64,000 nucleotides of DNA from RUG334 sp045599645 (GTDB taxonomy: Bacteria > Muiribacteriota > Ozemobacteria > Ozemobacterales > Ozemobacteraceae), in NCBI GenBank assembly GCA_045599645.1, contig JAZRWI010000074.1:1-64000 (forward strand). The letters run 5' to 3'. The notes below the pieces were generated by a model. The model was not told the DNA's origin. It saw nothing but the letters and a program-made list of their open reading frames with translations, and made no database searches. Every line of letters starts with the position of its first letter. The stretch's first letter is position 1. This document shows, piece by piece, positions 50,912 through 60,724 of this stretch. The position numbers and the translations under genes were made by a program.

Positions 50912-52176
50912 AATGTACAATTTGCGGTGGGGAATGGGAAGCTCCGGAGGGCTTTGAAAAGGTCACTAAATGTATATTTTGCGGTGACTCCACTGGATTA
51001 CTGGACATTCCATTTATCGACGATGACGACGAAGATGATTTTGCATCTTCCGAGCAAATAGAAGAGCAATTAGAAGTTATTGAAGAGCCTGAACAGGTTG
51101 AAAAACCTGAACCTGAATCTGAACCAGAACCAGAAGCTGAAGAATCTGAAGCTTCTGAAAACTCTTTACAAGAAGAAACAAAATATATTGCTTCGGAATC
51201 AGAACAAACTTTACCCGAAATAGAACCAGAAATTAATTCTGAACCAGAACTGCCTTTAATAGAAGAACTTCCTGCTATAGAATCTGGAACAGAACAGATT
51301 CGGATTGAAGCAGAAAATAATGTTGCTGCTGAGCCGGACAATGAGACTGTTGAAATAGATAAAGAGGAAAACTTTGCCGTTGAAGAAATAGCTTCCGTAG
51401 AAACGAAGCCTGATGTTTCTAATGCTACAATAATCAAAACTGCCAGCCTGCCAATGTTTGATGGTATTGCCATGATTCTTTGCCGTGCTGGTTCTTTTAT
51501 AGCGGGTAGTCCTGAATCAGAAGTCGGCCGCTGGAATGATGAATATCAGCGTAAGATAACTATTACAAAAGATTTTTATATAGGAGCTTTTCCTATAACT
51601 CAGGCTCAATATTGTGCTATAACAGAAAAACCAAATCCATCTATTTTTATTAATGATGATAATCCTGTAGATAATATAGATTGGAATGAAGCTAGAGAAT
51701 TTTGCCGTATTCTGAACAATCTTACAGAGGGGCAGAGGCCAGAGGGGTACAGATATGACCTTCCCACAAGTGCACAATGGGAATATGCTTGTCGCGCCGG
51801 AACAAAGACAGCCCTGAATTCAGGTGAAAATATATCAAATAGTGAAGGTATCAGTAAAGAACTGGATGATATTGCCTGGTATGTTGGCAATTCAGAAGAT
51901 GTGATTCATCCTGTTGGTTTGAAGAAGCCCAACGCTTGGGGCATATACGATATGCATGGCAATATTTGGGAATGGTGCAGAGATTTGGCTAAATCATCTG
52001 TAAGAATTGATGAAACTGATCCTAGGGGTGATATTAATGGTGAAATGCACACCTGCCGTGGAGGGAACTGGAATTCTGAACCAAGATATTGCCGTTCTGC
52101 TTCGCGCTTAGCTTGTTCAAACTTTGATGCGTGTACACAACTTACAGGATTCAGAGTCGTATTACAAAAATATTGA
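50908..52176 (+). CDS. Zinc-ribbon plus FGE/SUMF1-domain protein 2 with an acidic linker
   Basis: This is a 422-residue paralogue of the preceding gene. Zinc ribbon MKCTICGGEWEAPEGF ... CIFCGD (1-28) is followed by a ~140-residue acidic low-complexity linker (EEQLEVIEEPEQVEKPEPES...), then the FGE fold (~175-420; ILCRAGSFIAGSPESEVG, FYIGAFPITQAQYCAI, DLPTSAQWEYACRAGTKTAL, GIYDMHGNIWEWCRD, CRGGNWNSEPRYCRSASR, LTGFRVVL). Start overlaps the previous stop (ATGA), so translation is coupled. The pair sits between kinases and degenerate sensors on one strand, suggesting a shared role in signalling. Confidence 0.85.
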   Translation: MKCTICGGEWEAPEGFEKVTKCIFCGDSTGLLDIPFIDDDDEDDFASSEQIEEQLEVIEEPEQVEKPEPESEPEPEAEESEASENSLQEETKYIASESEQTLPEIEPEINSEPELPLIEELPAIESGTEQIRIEAENNVAAEPDNETVEIDKEENFAVEEIASVETKPDVSNATIIKTASLPMFDGIAMILCRAGSFIAGSPESEVGRWNDEYQRKITITKDFYIGAFPITQAQYCAITEKPNPSIFINDDNPVDNIDWNEAREFCRILNNLTEGQRPEGYRYDLPTSAQWEYACRAGTKTALNSGENISNSEGISKELDDIAWYVGNSEDVIHPVGLKKPNAWGIYDMHGNIWEWCRDLAKSSVRIDETDPRGDINGEMHTCRGGNWNSEPRYCRSASRLACSNFDACTQLTGFRVVLQKY

Positions 52177-52227
52177 CTATAGTCTGTTTATAAGTTACCT
52201 TAATTCTAATTCAATTTAGGTAGGCAT

Positions 52228-53979
52228 ATGGAACAGTTCTCAATCAAAAATCAAAAACCATTACGCAAAAGCAATCTATGGCTAGGCATTATTAGCGTTT
52301 TGCTGATAGTCGTGTCTATTTTCTTATTTTTGCTAAACAATAATTTTTTTAGCATAGAACCTACTATTGAGATAAAACCCTTGAATAAATATACTGAAAC
52401 AATAAGGGTTTTATCTGATTTTGATTATAAACCTTATTCTTTTAAGGATGAGAACGGTGATAAAAATGGACGTTCAATTGAGCTAATCACAGAAATAGCC
52501 AATAGAATGCATGTTAACCTGAATATACATTTTACTGACTGGCAGACCTCCTTGAAGGATATCAACAATGACACTGCTGATATTGTTTTAACCTGTGAAG
52601 CCACTTCCAGTGTTAATAATAAATTTAATCTTATTTCATCAATACCTACTGTAAGAGATAGTTTTGTTTTCTTTAGCAAAAAAAGAATAAAAAACTTGTC
52701 TGAGCTTTATGATATGAAAATAGCTGTAGTATTTGAGGCTAACAGTAAAGATTTAATCATATATAATGGTTTATATGAAAACTGTATCGAATTTCCTACT
52801 ACTACAGAAGCTATTGAAGCTACTTTGAATGGCCGCTGTGACTGCTTTGTTTCAAGATATGCCACTGCAATGGAAATGCTTTCCAGAAAAGGCATAAATG
52901 AATTAAAACCAACCATAAGTCTTGGGATCAGTTATGTTTCTATTTGCTGCAAAAAAGACAATGAGCAACTGATGAAAAGAATTAATGAGGCTATTATAAG
53001 TATGATAAAAGATGGCACTCTGGATAAGATTAATCATAAGTGGATAAATGAATTTATTACATATTATGATATCAAAAGGGGCATATGGGAGTTTTTACCT
53101 TATATACTGCTTTTTACCGGTTGTATAGGTTTGCTTTTTATGTGCCATAACTATAGACGTAATAAAAACATTGAGGAATTAAAGACTGCCATTATCAATA
53201 TGACACAAGATAGCGAAACATTCATTCTTGTTGATTTGGATAACAATTCTTATACAAACTATACGGAATCTGAAGAATACGGGCGTGCCGTTGTTAAAAA
53301 TGAAAAGAGTGGCGATAATTTCTTCAAAGATATGAGGGAGTTATTGCCTAAGACAGTGCATCCTGATGATATAGAAAACGTTAGCTACAAATTTGATGAA
53401 AATCGTATAAAAGAGAATGCTAAAAATGGTGATTTTTCATTTGAATTAGAATACCGCCTTAAATTGAATAATAATTGGAACTGGTATAAATTAAAAGCCA
53501 CCATAAAATCTAATGATAAGAAGAAAACCTTAACAGTTGCTGTTTATAACATAAATGATACCAAAAGGAATAAACTGATTTTTGATGATATTTCTTCTTT
53601 ATATGAAGCTATTTATTTGGTAAATCTTGAAACAAATTTATTTAATGTTATAAAGAGTTCTCCAATGTTTTCTGACTCGCTTAAAACATCTTACACTACA
53701 GCTATGAATAAATTTGCAGTTAATATGAATCAGGAGTCATATGCTGGTTTTATTAAATTAAGTGATCCGAATTATATTGCAGAGTTATTAATGGAATGTG
53801 AAAAAAAAGAATTTGTTTTTCAGTTGCAGGGTAATAAAGAGTTAAGTCGCAGATATAATTATAACGTTCTTGAAAGAGATGTGAATAATAAACCAAGAAC
53901 AGTTCTTTTATCGGTTATATCTATTAATAAAGACAATGTTACTAATTTTGAAGGAAGTAATGAGAACAAAGCGGTGTAA
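52228..53979 (+). CDS. Membrane sensor: solute-binding domain, TM and PAS, no output domain
   Basis: This is a 583-residue protein. Membrane helix ~18-38. A family-3 solute-binding-type domain (~55-285) follows: IRVLSDFDYKPYSFKDENGDKNGRSIELITEIANRM, DIVLTCEATSS, LYDMKIAVVFEANSKDL, IKDGTLDKINHKWINEF. Then a membrane helix (~290-311), a PAS domain (~330-445; RELLPKTVHPDDIENV, FELEYRL) and a second PAS-like domain (~450-575; LYEAIYLVNLETNLFNVI). The protein then stops, with no kinase, GGDEF, cyclase or methyl-accepting part. It is like the sensor half of an EvgS-type kinase. Three bases separate it from the next sensor, so it probably works in complex with its neighbours. GTAGG precedes the ATG. 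Confidence 0.85.
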   Translation: MEQFSIKNQKPLRKSNLWLGIISVLLIVVSIFLFLLNNNFFSIEPTIEIKPLNKYTETIRVLSDFDYKPYSFKDENGDKNGRSIELITEIANRMHVNLNIHFTDWQTSLKDINNDTADIVLTCEATSSVNNKFNLISSIPTVRDSFVFFSKKRIKNLSELYDMKIAVVFEANSKDLIIYNGLYENCIEFPTTTEAIEATLNGRCDCFVSRYATAMEMLSRKGINELKPTISLGISYVSICCKKDNEQLMKRINEAIISMIKDGTLDKINHKWINEFITYYDIKRGIWEFLPYILLFTGCIGLLFMCHNYRRNKNIEELKTAIINMTQDSETFILVDLDNNSYTNYTESEEYGRAVVKNEKSGDNFFKDMRELLPKTVHPDDIENVSYKFDENRIKENAKNGDFSFELEYRLKLNNNWNWYKLKATIKSNDKKKTLTVAVYNINDTKRNKLIFDDISSLYEAIYLVNLETNLFNVIKSSPMFSDSLKTSYTTAMNKFAVNMNQESYAGFIKLSDPNYIAELLMECEKKEFVFQLQGNKELSRRYNYNVLERDVNNKPRTVLLSVISINKDNVTNFEGSNENKAV

Positions 53980-53982
53980 AGT

Positions 53983-56900
53983 ATGTTCCATAATTTTAGT
54001 ATCTTTGTTTATGACTATATAGAATTCTGCTATGGGGGAATGTATTTCCTTCTGGCTCTTGCTGCTGCATTTTTATATAAGAATGATTACTCCAGAGTAA
54101 TTCATGATATAAAACATGAATTACCAAAGCTACCTTGGAATGTTTTTGCTTATGCAGTAATGTTTTATGGAGTTATGAACTGGATATCTATCTTTGCAGC
54201 ACCATATAATGAAATAAACTGGATATTGCCTCTAAATTATGCTGCAATTATAATTTCTTGTTTTACATTATTCAAATTTGCATCAAAAGCATCAGAAAAA
54301 CTGGAAATAGAAAATTGTTTCAGTTCGAAATACCTCGCTATAATGCTTGCTTTGGCTTTTATTGGCTTTTTTGTTGATCTTAGAATCGGTTTTGCCTTTA
54401 TACATCTGTTAATTGCTTTGCCACCTATTGTTCAATTATTTCTTGTTCTATACAGACTAAATAAAAAATATCAGTTTAGATTTGCATATTTTTCAGGCAT
54501 ATTTTTTATTTTATTTTTATTTAGCAGATTTATTGATTATTATGATAAAACAAATGCACTGACCAGCTTTGAACAGATTGCAGGAATACTTATTTCGACA
54601 AGTTCAGCATATCATATTGCTTCTGTTGTGTTCTTTATTTTTGCTGCTTGCTGCTTTATAAAATTTGCAAAAGATCAATTAAGGGAAAAGAATTTTTTTA
54701 CACATGGTGTGTATTTCCCAATTTGTTTAATATTTTTTCTAATTTTCGGTGTTATATTTACAAACTGGCGTGTCAGCTATGTTGATAGCATGTTTAAGAC
54801 AATTCTTATGCGTGTTGCATCTGGGATAGCAAGATCCAAGAATATTGAAAATCAGAGCTTATATTTTAGCGGGGATAATGACTTAGACAAAAATAAATTT
54901 TCTCAGCTAATAAAAAGCTATTCCAGTTTTGAACCCATGGCTATAAAGCCTACTGGTATCTTTACACTCAGAAAAGAAAATGGAAAGTATTTTGTAAATA
55001 GTAACGGTATATTATTAAATCATAACATTCCTATGTTTGAATATGATTCTGAATATACAGAAAATAACGATTATCTTGATTATGCAATTAATAATAAGAC
55101 ACCGGTAGTTGTCGGACCTTTTAAAAATCGCTTTGGCAATTTTCTGACTACGTATGTTCCTTATGTTGATGATACCATTGATGATAAAACAAAAATCTTA
55201 GGGGCTGATATTGAAGCTGAAAAGTGGTTAAATCTTGTCACAAGGATTTCAACGGGTTCTTTGCTTTATCTGATGTTTTTGATGGCTTTTCCTGTATTTG
55301 CTTATGTTACTAATGTTTCTATTAAATATTCTGATTCTAACCTGAAGTGGTTTTTTGAAAAATGGTATGCATTAGCATTAGGGGTTAGTATTTATATGAT
55401 TGTAATCATTTTGTCTATTGCATATATTGCAACTGATTACAATCAGGTTTCTAATAGACAGAGTTTTTATTGCACGGCTGACGCAAAGGGCCAGTGTGTA
55501 AATGAAGCTATTAATAATGAGTTCTTAAATATTAAATGGATTTTACAAAATGTTAGTGAAAATAAAATATGGTTCAATAATAATGATGAATTTATTAGCT
55601 TTGGAAAGAAATTAAGTAATTATGCTAAAATAAATAATCTGAGGTTAATCATACCTGTTTCCGGTAAAGATTTGGATTCATACGAAGAGAAAATTCGCAA
55701 ATTATATAATAATGATTATTATGTGAACACACTCATTGGTGATATGTATCAGAAAATACCTGAAATTCATAATTTATATAGAGTTTATTGGCCAGTTTTG
55801 TTTACATATCCATACGATAAGTTAAGCCTTGGATTTAATTATGCATCTTTTCCTCATTTAAAGAATACTATAAATTACGTTTTAAAATCTCATAAAATAC
55901 ATGCTGTTTCTGCTTCTATAAATGGCAATATCAGTAGATTCAATGGAAAATTAATGGTTTTCGGTCCTTCTCATTATGATGAAAATGGAAACATTGAATC
56001 AATATTTGTAGCTTTTGTTGATTTTCAGGATATTATAGACAAGATTAATCCTTCTGAATATAATGAAAATTCAAATTATGACTATGAAGTACTGATTGTG
56101 GATGGTGCTGAGGAGCAAATACTTGCATCATATCCAAAATTTCCTGATAAAAAAAGAAAAGAAAACTGGCGTTCAGCGTCTTTGGGATATATGTATCCTA
56201 TTTTTGCTTTTGGGAAGATATTTATTGTAAAAATTTACCCGAAGTCTAATTATTCTAATGCAGATTTCTGGACCACTAATACTTTTATAGCTACAGTTTC
56301 TGCTGGTATTGTTTTTGCTCTGGTTTTTTCAATATTCTTTATTTATCAACAGATTAATCTGTATCAGCTGGAAGAAGTGTTTGAACGAAAGATTACTGAA
56401 GCAGAAAAGCGTGCCGGTCTTGTAAGGGAAATTACAGATAAACTGCCTGTTATCTCTTATAGACTAAAGAAAAGCAATAATGACGAGAAATTTGATACTG
56501 TTTTCGTAAATTCTGAAATTGAAAAATGGACAGGCATAGGCGCTTCAGATTTTATCAATGGAAATTATTCAATTTTTGATGTTGTTCATGACACAAAGTT
56601 CACTAATATAAACGAATTAGTTGCAGATGCAGTTCAGGAACAAAAAGCTTTAGAAATTGAAGGAAGCTTTACAAATATCATAACAAATGAAGTTTCATGG
56701 GGCTATGGCCGTGCTCTTCCGACATTTGACGATTTTGGCAAGCTAAAATGGATTGATGGATTTTTTATTGAGGTTTCAGAAGAAAAGTCAGCTGAAGAAA
56801 AGCAAAAAACAGCTATAGAAGAAATTGAAAAAATTAATGGCATCTTGAAGGCAGAAAATCAAAGGATAAATGATTTTGCTTTACAGGTTGAGTCATCTAG

Positions 56901-57135
56901 TAATGCAAAAGAAGCTCTGATCAATAATATAAGTAATGAGGTAAAGAATCCTATTACATCAATTGTTGAGCTCAGTAAAAAGCTTATTGATTCAGCTTTA
57001 ACTGAAGAACAACGTGATTATGCCAATATTATTGCTAATAATTCACAGAATATGCTTAAGATTTTTGATGTAATAAATATAAAAAAGGAGGCAGACGCTC
57101 AGACTGCTGACACGCCTTCTGACAACCGAGCATAA
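53983..57135 (+). CDS. Degenerate sensor kinase: full sensor, dead HisKA, no ATPase domain
   Basis: This is a 1050-residue protein of the same sensor plan as the kinase at 42696. It has a multi-helix module (~1-270; LPKLPWNVF, FYG..NW), Cache-like domain (~275-420; VVGPFKNRFGNFLTTYVPYVDD), helices, CHASE-like domain (~500-745; YWPVLFTYPYDKLSLGFNY), helix and PAS (~820-935). The last ~80 residues align with HisKA, but the phospho-acceptor is Asn985 (NNISNEVKNPITSI in place of xNMSHEIRTPMNAI). The frame ends right after the HisKA second helix (LKIFDVINIKKEADAQ). No HATPase or receiver is present. It cannot autophosphorylate. Since HisKA dimerises, it may pair with a related kinase. Confidence 0.88.
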   Translation: MFHNFSIFVYDYIEFCYGGMYFLLALAAAFLYKNDYSRVIHDIKHELPKLPWNVFAYAVMFYGVMNWISIFAAPYNEINWILPLNYAAIIISCFTLFKFASKASEKLEIENCFSSKYLAIMLALAFIGFFVDLRIGFAFIHLLIALPPIVQLFLVLYRLNKKYQFRFAYFSGIFFILFLFSRFIDYYDKTNALTSFEQIAGILISTSSAYHIASVVFFIFAACCFIKFAKDQLREKNFFTHGVYFPICLIFFLIFGVIFTNWRVSYVDSMFKTILMRVASGIARSKNIENQSLYFSGDNDLDKNKFSQLIKSYSSFEPMAIKPTGIFTLRKENGKYFVNSNGILLNHNIPMFEYDSEYTENNDYLDYAINNKTPVVVGPFKNRFGNFLTTYVPYVDDTIDDKTKILGADIEAEKWLNLVTRISTGSLLYLMFLMAFPVFAYVTNVSIKYSDSNLKWFFEKWYALALGVSIYMIVIILSIAYIATDYNQVSNRQSFYCTADAKGQCVNEAINNEFLNIKWILQNVSENKIWFNNNDEFISFGKKLSNYAKINNLRLIIPVSGKDLDSYEEKIRKLYNNDYYVNTLIGDMYQKIPEIHNLYRVYWPVLFTYPYDKLSLGFNYASFPHLKNTINYVLKSHKIHAVSASINGNISRFNGKLMVFGPSHYDENGNIESIFVAFVDFQDIIDKINPSEYNENSNYDYEVLIVDGAEEQILASYPKFPDKKRKENWRSASLGYMYPIFAFGKIFIVKIYPKSNYSNADFWTTNTFIATVSAGIVFALVFSIFFIYQQINLYQLEEVFERKITEAEKRAGLVREITDKLPVISYRLKKSNNDEKFDTVFVNSEIEKWTGIGASDFINGNYSIFDVVHDTKFTNINELVADAVQEQKALEIEGSFTNIITNEVSWGYGRALPTFDDFGKLKWIDGFFIEVSEEKSAEEKQKTAIEEIEKINGILKAENQRINDFALQVESSSNAKEALINNISNEVKNPITSIVELSKKLIDSALTEEQRDYANIIANNSQNMLKIFDVINIKKEADAQTADTPSDNRA

Positions 57136-57138
57136 ATT

Positions 57139-60100
57139 ATGGTTCAGAACATTCTAACATATAAAATAGATTTCATATATTTTGCAATAGGTTTGTGCTG
57201 GCTTTTTGTTGCAAGTATTGCGTATTTTCTTAAAAATAATCAGCGCATTAATTTTTGGAATCTAACAAAGGCTGATTTAACCACTTTCACAGAAGAAGAC
57301 AAAAGAAACTATATTCCGTGGAATTATTTAATGGTTTCAGCAATAATTGGCATGATTGCAAAGTGGAGTTGTGCTATAAACTGGCTAGTAAGTATTGATA
57401 CTTTTAATTATTCAATCAACGCCTGTAATGTATTATGCTTTGGCGCCTGCTTTTTGGCTTATCTGGAATATTCAACCATAAATAGCATACGCATTAACAC
57501 AAAAAAGATTATTTTTTACATAGTTTTATTAATTATTCCATTTTTTATTAATAGCCTTTTTGAATTCACCTTTGCATGGTGTCTTTTAGTTTCTATTCCT
57601 TTCATTTATCAAATTTTCTATAGAATTAAGATAAATGCAAAAAATAATAATATTAAAGCTTTAAATAATTTTGTTAATTTCCTTGCTATCACCTGTTTTA
57701 TTGAATTAATCACAAATATACTTCCCTTATTGAGCGCCTACTTACTTAATGAAGATAATGAATTAAATAAAATTTATATTTTATTCTCAGCAGTAGCAAC
57801 TATAGGTTTGGTCATTGCGGCATATAACCTGTGGTTATATGGTAAGAAGAAGGTTATAGAAGAAAATTACCTGTTTTATGGCTTTTGGGCCCCTTGCCTT
57901 ATAATAATTACTTTAATAGCTGGTTTATCATTCAGAGAATTAAGAATTTATTATCAAAAGAACATTATTGTTCAGAAAATGGTTGATTTTTCTGTTAAGG
58001 TTGCCCGTGTTCTGGATATGGAGAATTTACAGCCCGGTGTAAACAGTATTGAGCAGTCTGCTAAGTTTGATAGTATTAATAAGCTTCTTTATGCTTATAA
58101 AAGTTATAATGAAGACTATGCCGGTTTATGTACTGTCTGGAAAAATGGTGAGGATTTTGTTTTTGGACCTGAAAGCTATTTGCCTGGTGAAACTCTGAGT
58201 TCTCCAAGATGGTCAAAATATCTGATGCCTCCCGAATCTGTAGCAAAATGCTTTAAAGAAAAGCGTTTTATTGTTGATTCCTATACTGATGAATTCAGCC
58301 ATTTTATGTCTGTGCTGATTCCTTTGCTGAAGAAGAATTCTGATGAAGTCTATTCTGTAATGATATTAGATATTTATTATGATAGATATCTTGATAGTAT
58401 AAAAAAGGAAATTATTGCCTGCTTTGTAGTATTCGTCTTCCTGGCCTGCTTCATAACGTTCTGTGTCATTATTTTCAATAGCAAGAAACAGTTAAGGCAG
58501 GAAAAGGGAGCTTCTATAGTTTTGCTACCTGCTATAGTTTTTGTATTCTGTATTGGTATAACTTCTATATTTACATATTATGTAAATATTGCAACTGTAG
58601 ATGATAATTACAGGTATTTTGAAGATGTAGCCAAGGCCAAGTCTGACCAGATATTAGGCTTGTTCGATAAACTCAGTACAGACCTTTCCGGGATAATGAG
58701 CTATAGAAGCTATCAGAAAATCAATAGCTATGAAGATTTTGCAGCCTCATTAGGTGCTATTAAGGAATATGGCAAATCTATGTCTTTTGAATCACGTAGA
58801 AGAGTAAAGGGCTCGGATATTAAGAGCTTTGAAGCGATGATAAGGGCAAAACCTGATTATAGTGATTATGAGGTCAGGGTATATGACAGGCCGGATGGAA
58901 AAAGGCTTGAAATAGATGATGATATGTATTATTGGCTATCTGAATATGAATATCCGAGAAATCCATTAAATTCTGCATTGGGTGAAGAATATATTGACTA
59001 CACAAGAAGAAAAAGTATTCGTTATATGTTGAAAACCTGCAGACCGGTAGCAATAACCCCTAAGGCTACGAAAAGCAGATTAAATAATGCTAATGATCAG
59101 GGGCTTGTGGTGCTTTTGCCCTTTGATTTTATTGACGCAAAGCATTTTAAGAGTATGTTTGTTGCTGTTGTTGGCTTGCAGACACTCCTAGAACACTTTA
59201 TGCCTCTTGAATATTTTAAGGAAGATAATGTTTGCTTTGAAATTTTTGAATTAGATGAAAATGATGGAAGAGAAAGACAACTAGCTGCTTTTCCAAAAGA
59301 TGCCCATATAGATAGTAAATTTCAGACGGTAATACCTATTTTCTTTATAGACAAGACCTTAGGTTTAAGAATTTCTGCCCTTGAAGGTTATTATGGCTCC
59401 GAAATTTTAGATAATACTCCAACAATGGTTGTTGCATCAGTCGGAACTATTCTTTCAATAATAATTTCACTATTTATATTTTCACTTCAGAAGCATCAGC
59501 AGAATCTTGAAAAACTGGTAGAAAATGCTTCGAATAGAGTTAAGAATGATGAAAAGCTTGCCCAGGAAATGACTGAGGTTTTACCTTTGATTGCTTATCA
59601 ATCTATTTATGATGAAAAATTTACGCCGGTTTTTCTTAGTAAGTATGTTGAACACCTTACGGGTAATTCAATTTCTGATTATATGGAAGGTAAAATTACC
59701 TTTGCTGATAATATTTTCCCAGAAGACTTGAAAACAGCAGTAAATGAAATCAATAATGGTATTGCAAAAAAAGGCAGCTTTGCTGTCCAATACAGATTTA
59801 TTGGGAAAGACAATCAAATAATATGGATGGATGCACGTGGGTATGTAGGCGGTTATGACAAGCATGGTAAGCCTACACATGTTAACGGGTTCCTTTATAA
59901 TATTACTGAACGCAAAAAGATTCTGGAAAGATTACAGCAAATTTTGAACAATCTTGATGATGCAAACCAGCAACTTAAGCTAAGAAAGGAAAAATCAAGC
60001 GCTATTGCTCTTGAAGCTGAAGAAGCCAATAAGAAAAAGGCCGAATTCTTAGCAGAACTCAGTCATATTATAAGAACACCTATGAATGCTATTATAGGTG

Positions 60101-60669
60101 GCTGTGAATTGCTTAAGGATTCAAAACTTGCAGAGACTCAGAATGGGATAGCTGGAGAAATTAAAGCTAATTCTGATAAGCTTATTATGATTTTGAACAA
60201 TATTCTTGGTAAATCTAACCTTGAATTAGCTACAGTTGATATTAAGAAAGGTTTAAAACCAGAAAATAAAACAATTTCAGGAGCTGAGCCTGCTAACGAA
60301 GGTAAGAAAAAGCTTCTGGTGGTTGAAGATAATAAGACTAACCAGAAGGTAGTTCTTGCTATGCTGAAAAAGCTTGGTTACACAGCAGAAGTTGCTAATG
60401 ACGGCGCAGAAGCTCTTAATCTTCTTTCTGGCAAATACTTTGATTTGATTTTCATGGATTGCCAGATGCCTATAATTGATGGGTTTGAAGCTACGAGGAG
60501 AATAAGGAAAGGGGAAGGTGTTCTTGATCCAAATGTTACCATTGTTGCTTTAACAGCTAATGCAATGGCATCGGATAAGGCAAAATGCTTTGACGTTGGC
60601 ATGAACGATTTCCTTTCAAAGCCAGTTACTCCTAAGGATATTGCAGGTATATTAGAAAAATGGTTATAG
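57139..60669 (+). CDS. Sensor with HisKA fused directly to a receiver, HATPase missing
   Basis: This is a 1176-residue protein. Multi-helix module (~1-275; NYIPWNYL), Cache-like domain (~280-420; DSYTDEFSHFMSVLIPLL), helices, second extracytoplasmic domain (~480-740), helix, PAS (~814-930). HisKA retains His976 (AELSHIIRTPMNAI, with Ile where kinases have the conserved Glu). Directly after the second HisKA helix (LNNILGKSNLELA) comes a ~30-residue linker and a receiver (~1057-1176; Asp1107 in FMDCQMPIIDGFE; Lys in DFLSKPVTP). The ~150-residue ATPase domain normally between them is absent without any frameshift. It could accept phosphate from another kinase on His976 or Asp1107. Confidence 0.9.
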   Translation: MVQNILTYKIDFIYFAIGLCWLFVASIAYFLKNNQRINFWNLTKADLTTFTEEDKRNYIPWNYLMVSAIIGMIAKWSCAINWLVSIDTFNYSINACNVLCFGACFLAYLEYSTINSIRINTKKIIFYIVLLIIPFFINSLFEFTFAWCLLVSIPFIYQIFYRIKINAKNNNIKALNNFVNFLAITCFIELITNILPLLSAYLLNEDNELNKIYILFSAVATIGLVIAAYNLWLYGKKKVIEENYLFYGFWAPCLIIITLIAGLSFRELRIYYQKNIIVQKMVDFSVKVARVLDMENLQPGVNSIEQSAKFDSINKLLYAYKSYNEDYAGLCTVWKNGEDFVFGPESYLPGETLSSPRWSKYLMPPESVAKCFKEKRFIVDSYTDEFSHFMSVLIPLLKKNSDEVYSVMILDIYYDRYLDSIKKEIIACFVVFVFLACFITFCVIIFNSKKQLRQEKGASIVLLPAIVFVFCIGITSIFTYYVNIATVDDNYRYFEDVAKAKSDQILGLFDKLSTDLSGIMSYRSYQKINSYEDFAASLGAIKEYGKSMSFESRRRVKGSDIKSFEAMIRAKPDYSDYEVRVYDRPDGKRLEIDDDMYYWLSEYEYPRNPLNSALGEEYIDYTRRKSIRYMLKTCRPVAITPKATKSRLNNANDQGLVVLLPFDFIDAKHFKSMFVAVVGLQTLLEHFMPLEYFKEDNVCFEIFELDENDGRERQLAAFPKDAHIDSKFQTVIPIFFIDKTLGLRISALEGYYGSEILDNTPTMVVASVGTILSIIISLFIFSLQKHQQNLEKLVENASNRVKNDEKLAQEMTEVLPLIAYQSIYDEKFTPVFLSKYVEHLTGNSISDYMEGKITFADNIFPEDLKTAVNEINNGIAKKGSFAVQYRFIGKDNQIIWMDARGYVGGYDKHGKPTHVNGFLYNITERKKILERLQQILNNLDDANQQLKLRKEKSSAIALEAEEANKKKAEFLAELSHIIRTPMNAIIGGCELLKDSKLAETQNGIAGEIKANSDKLIMILNNILGKSNLELATVDIKKGLKPENKTISGAEPANEGKKKLLVVEDNKTNQKVVLAMLKKLGYTAEVANDGAEALNLLSGKYFDLIFMDCQMPIIDGFEATRRIRKGEGVLDPNVTIVALTANAMASDKAKCFDVGMNDFLSKPVTPKDIAGILEKWL

Positions 60670-60724
60670 TATGCAAATGTTGCCAATAAGGCTTATTTGG
60701 AATAGAATCTAGTAAAGTAAAATT

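Noticed and set aside
50865..51473. 202-residue Ser-rich minus-strand frame
   Set aside because: It is the complement of the Glu/Pro-rich linker of the zinc-ribbon/FGE gene; the Ser richness mirrors GAA/GAG codons.
60670..60724. Short inverted repeat CCAATAA/TTATTTGG as a terminator
   Set aside because: The stem is short and AT-rich without a T run, and the sensor genes on both sides are otherwise closely spaced.
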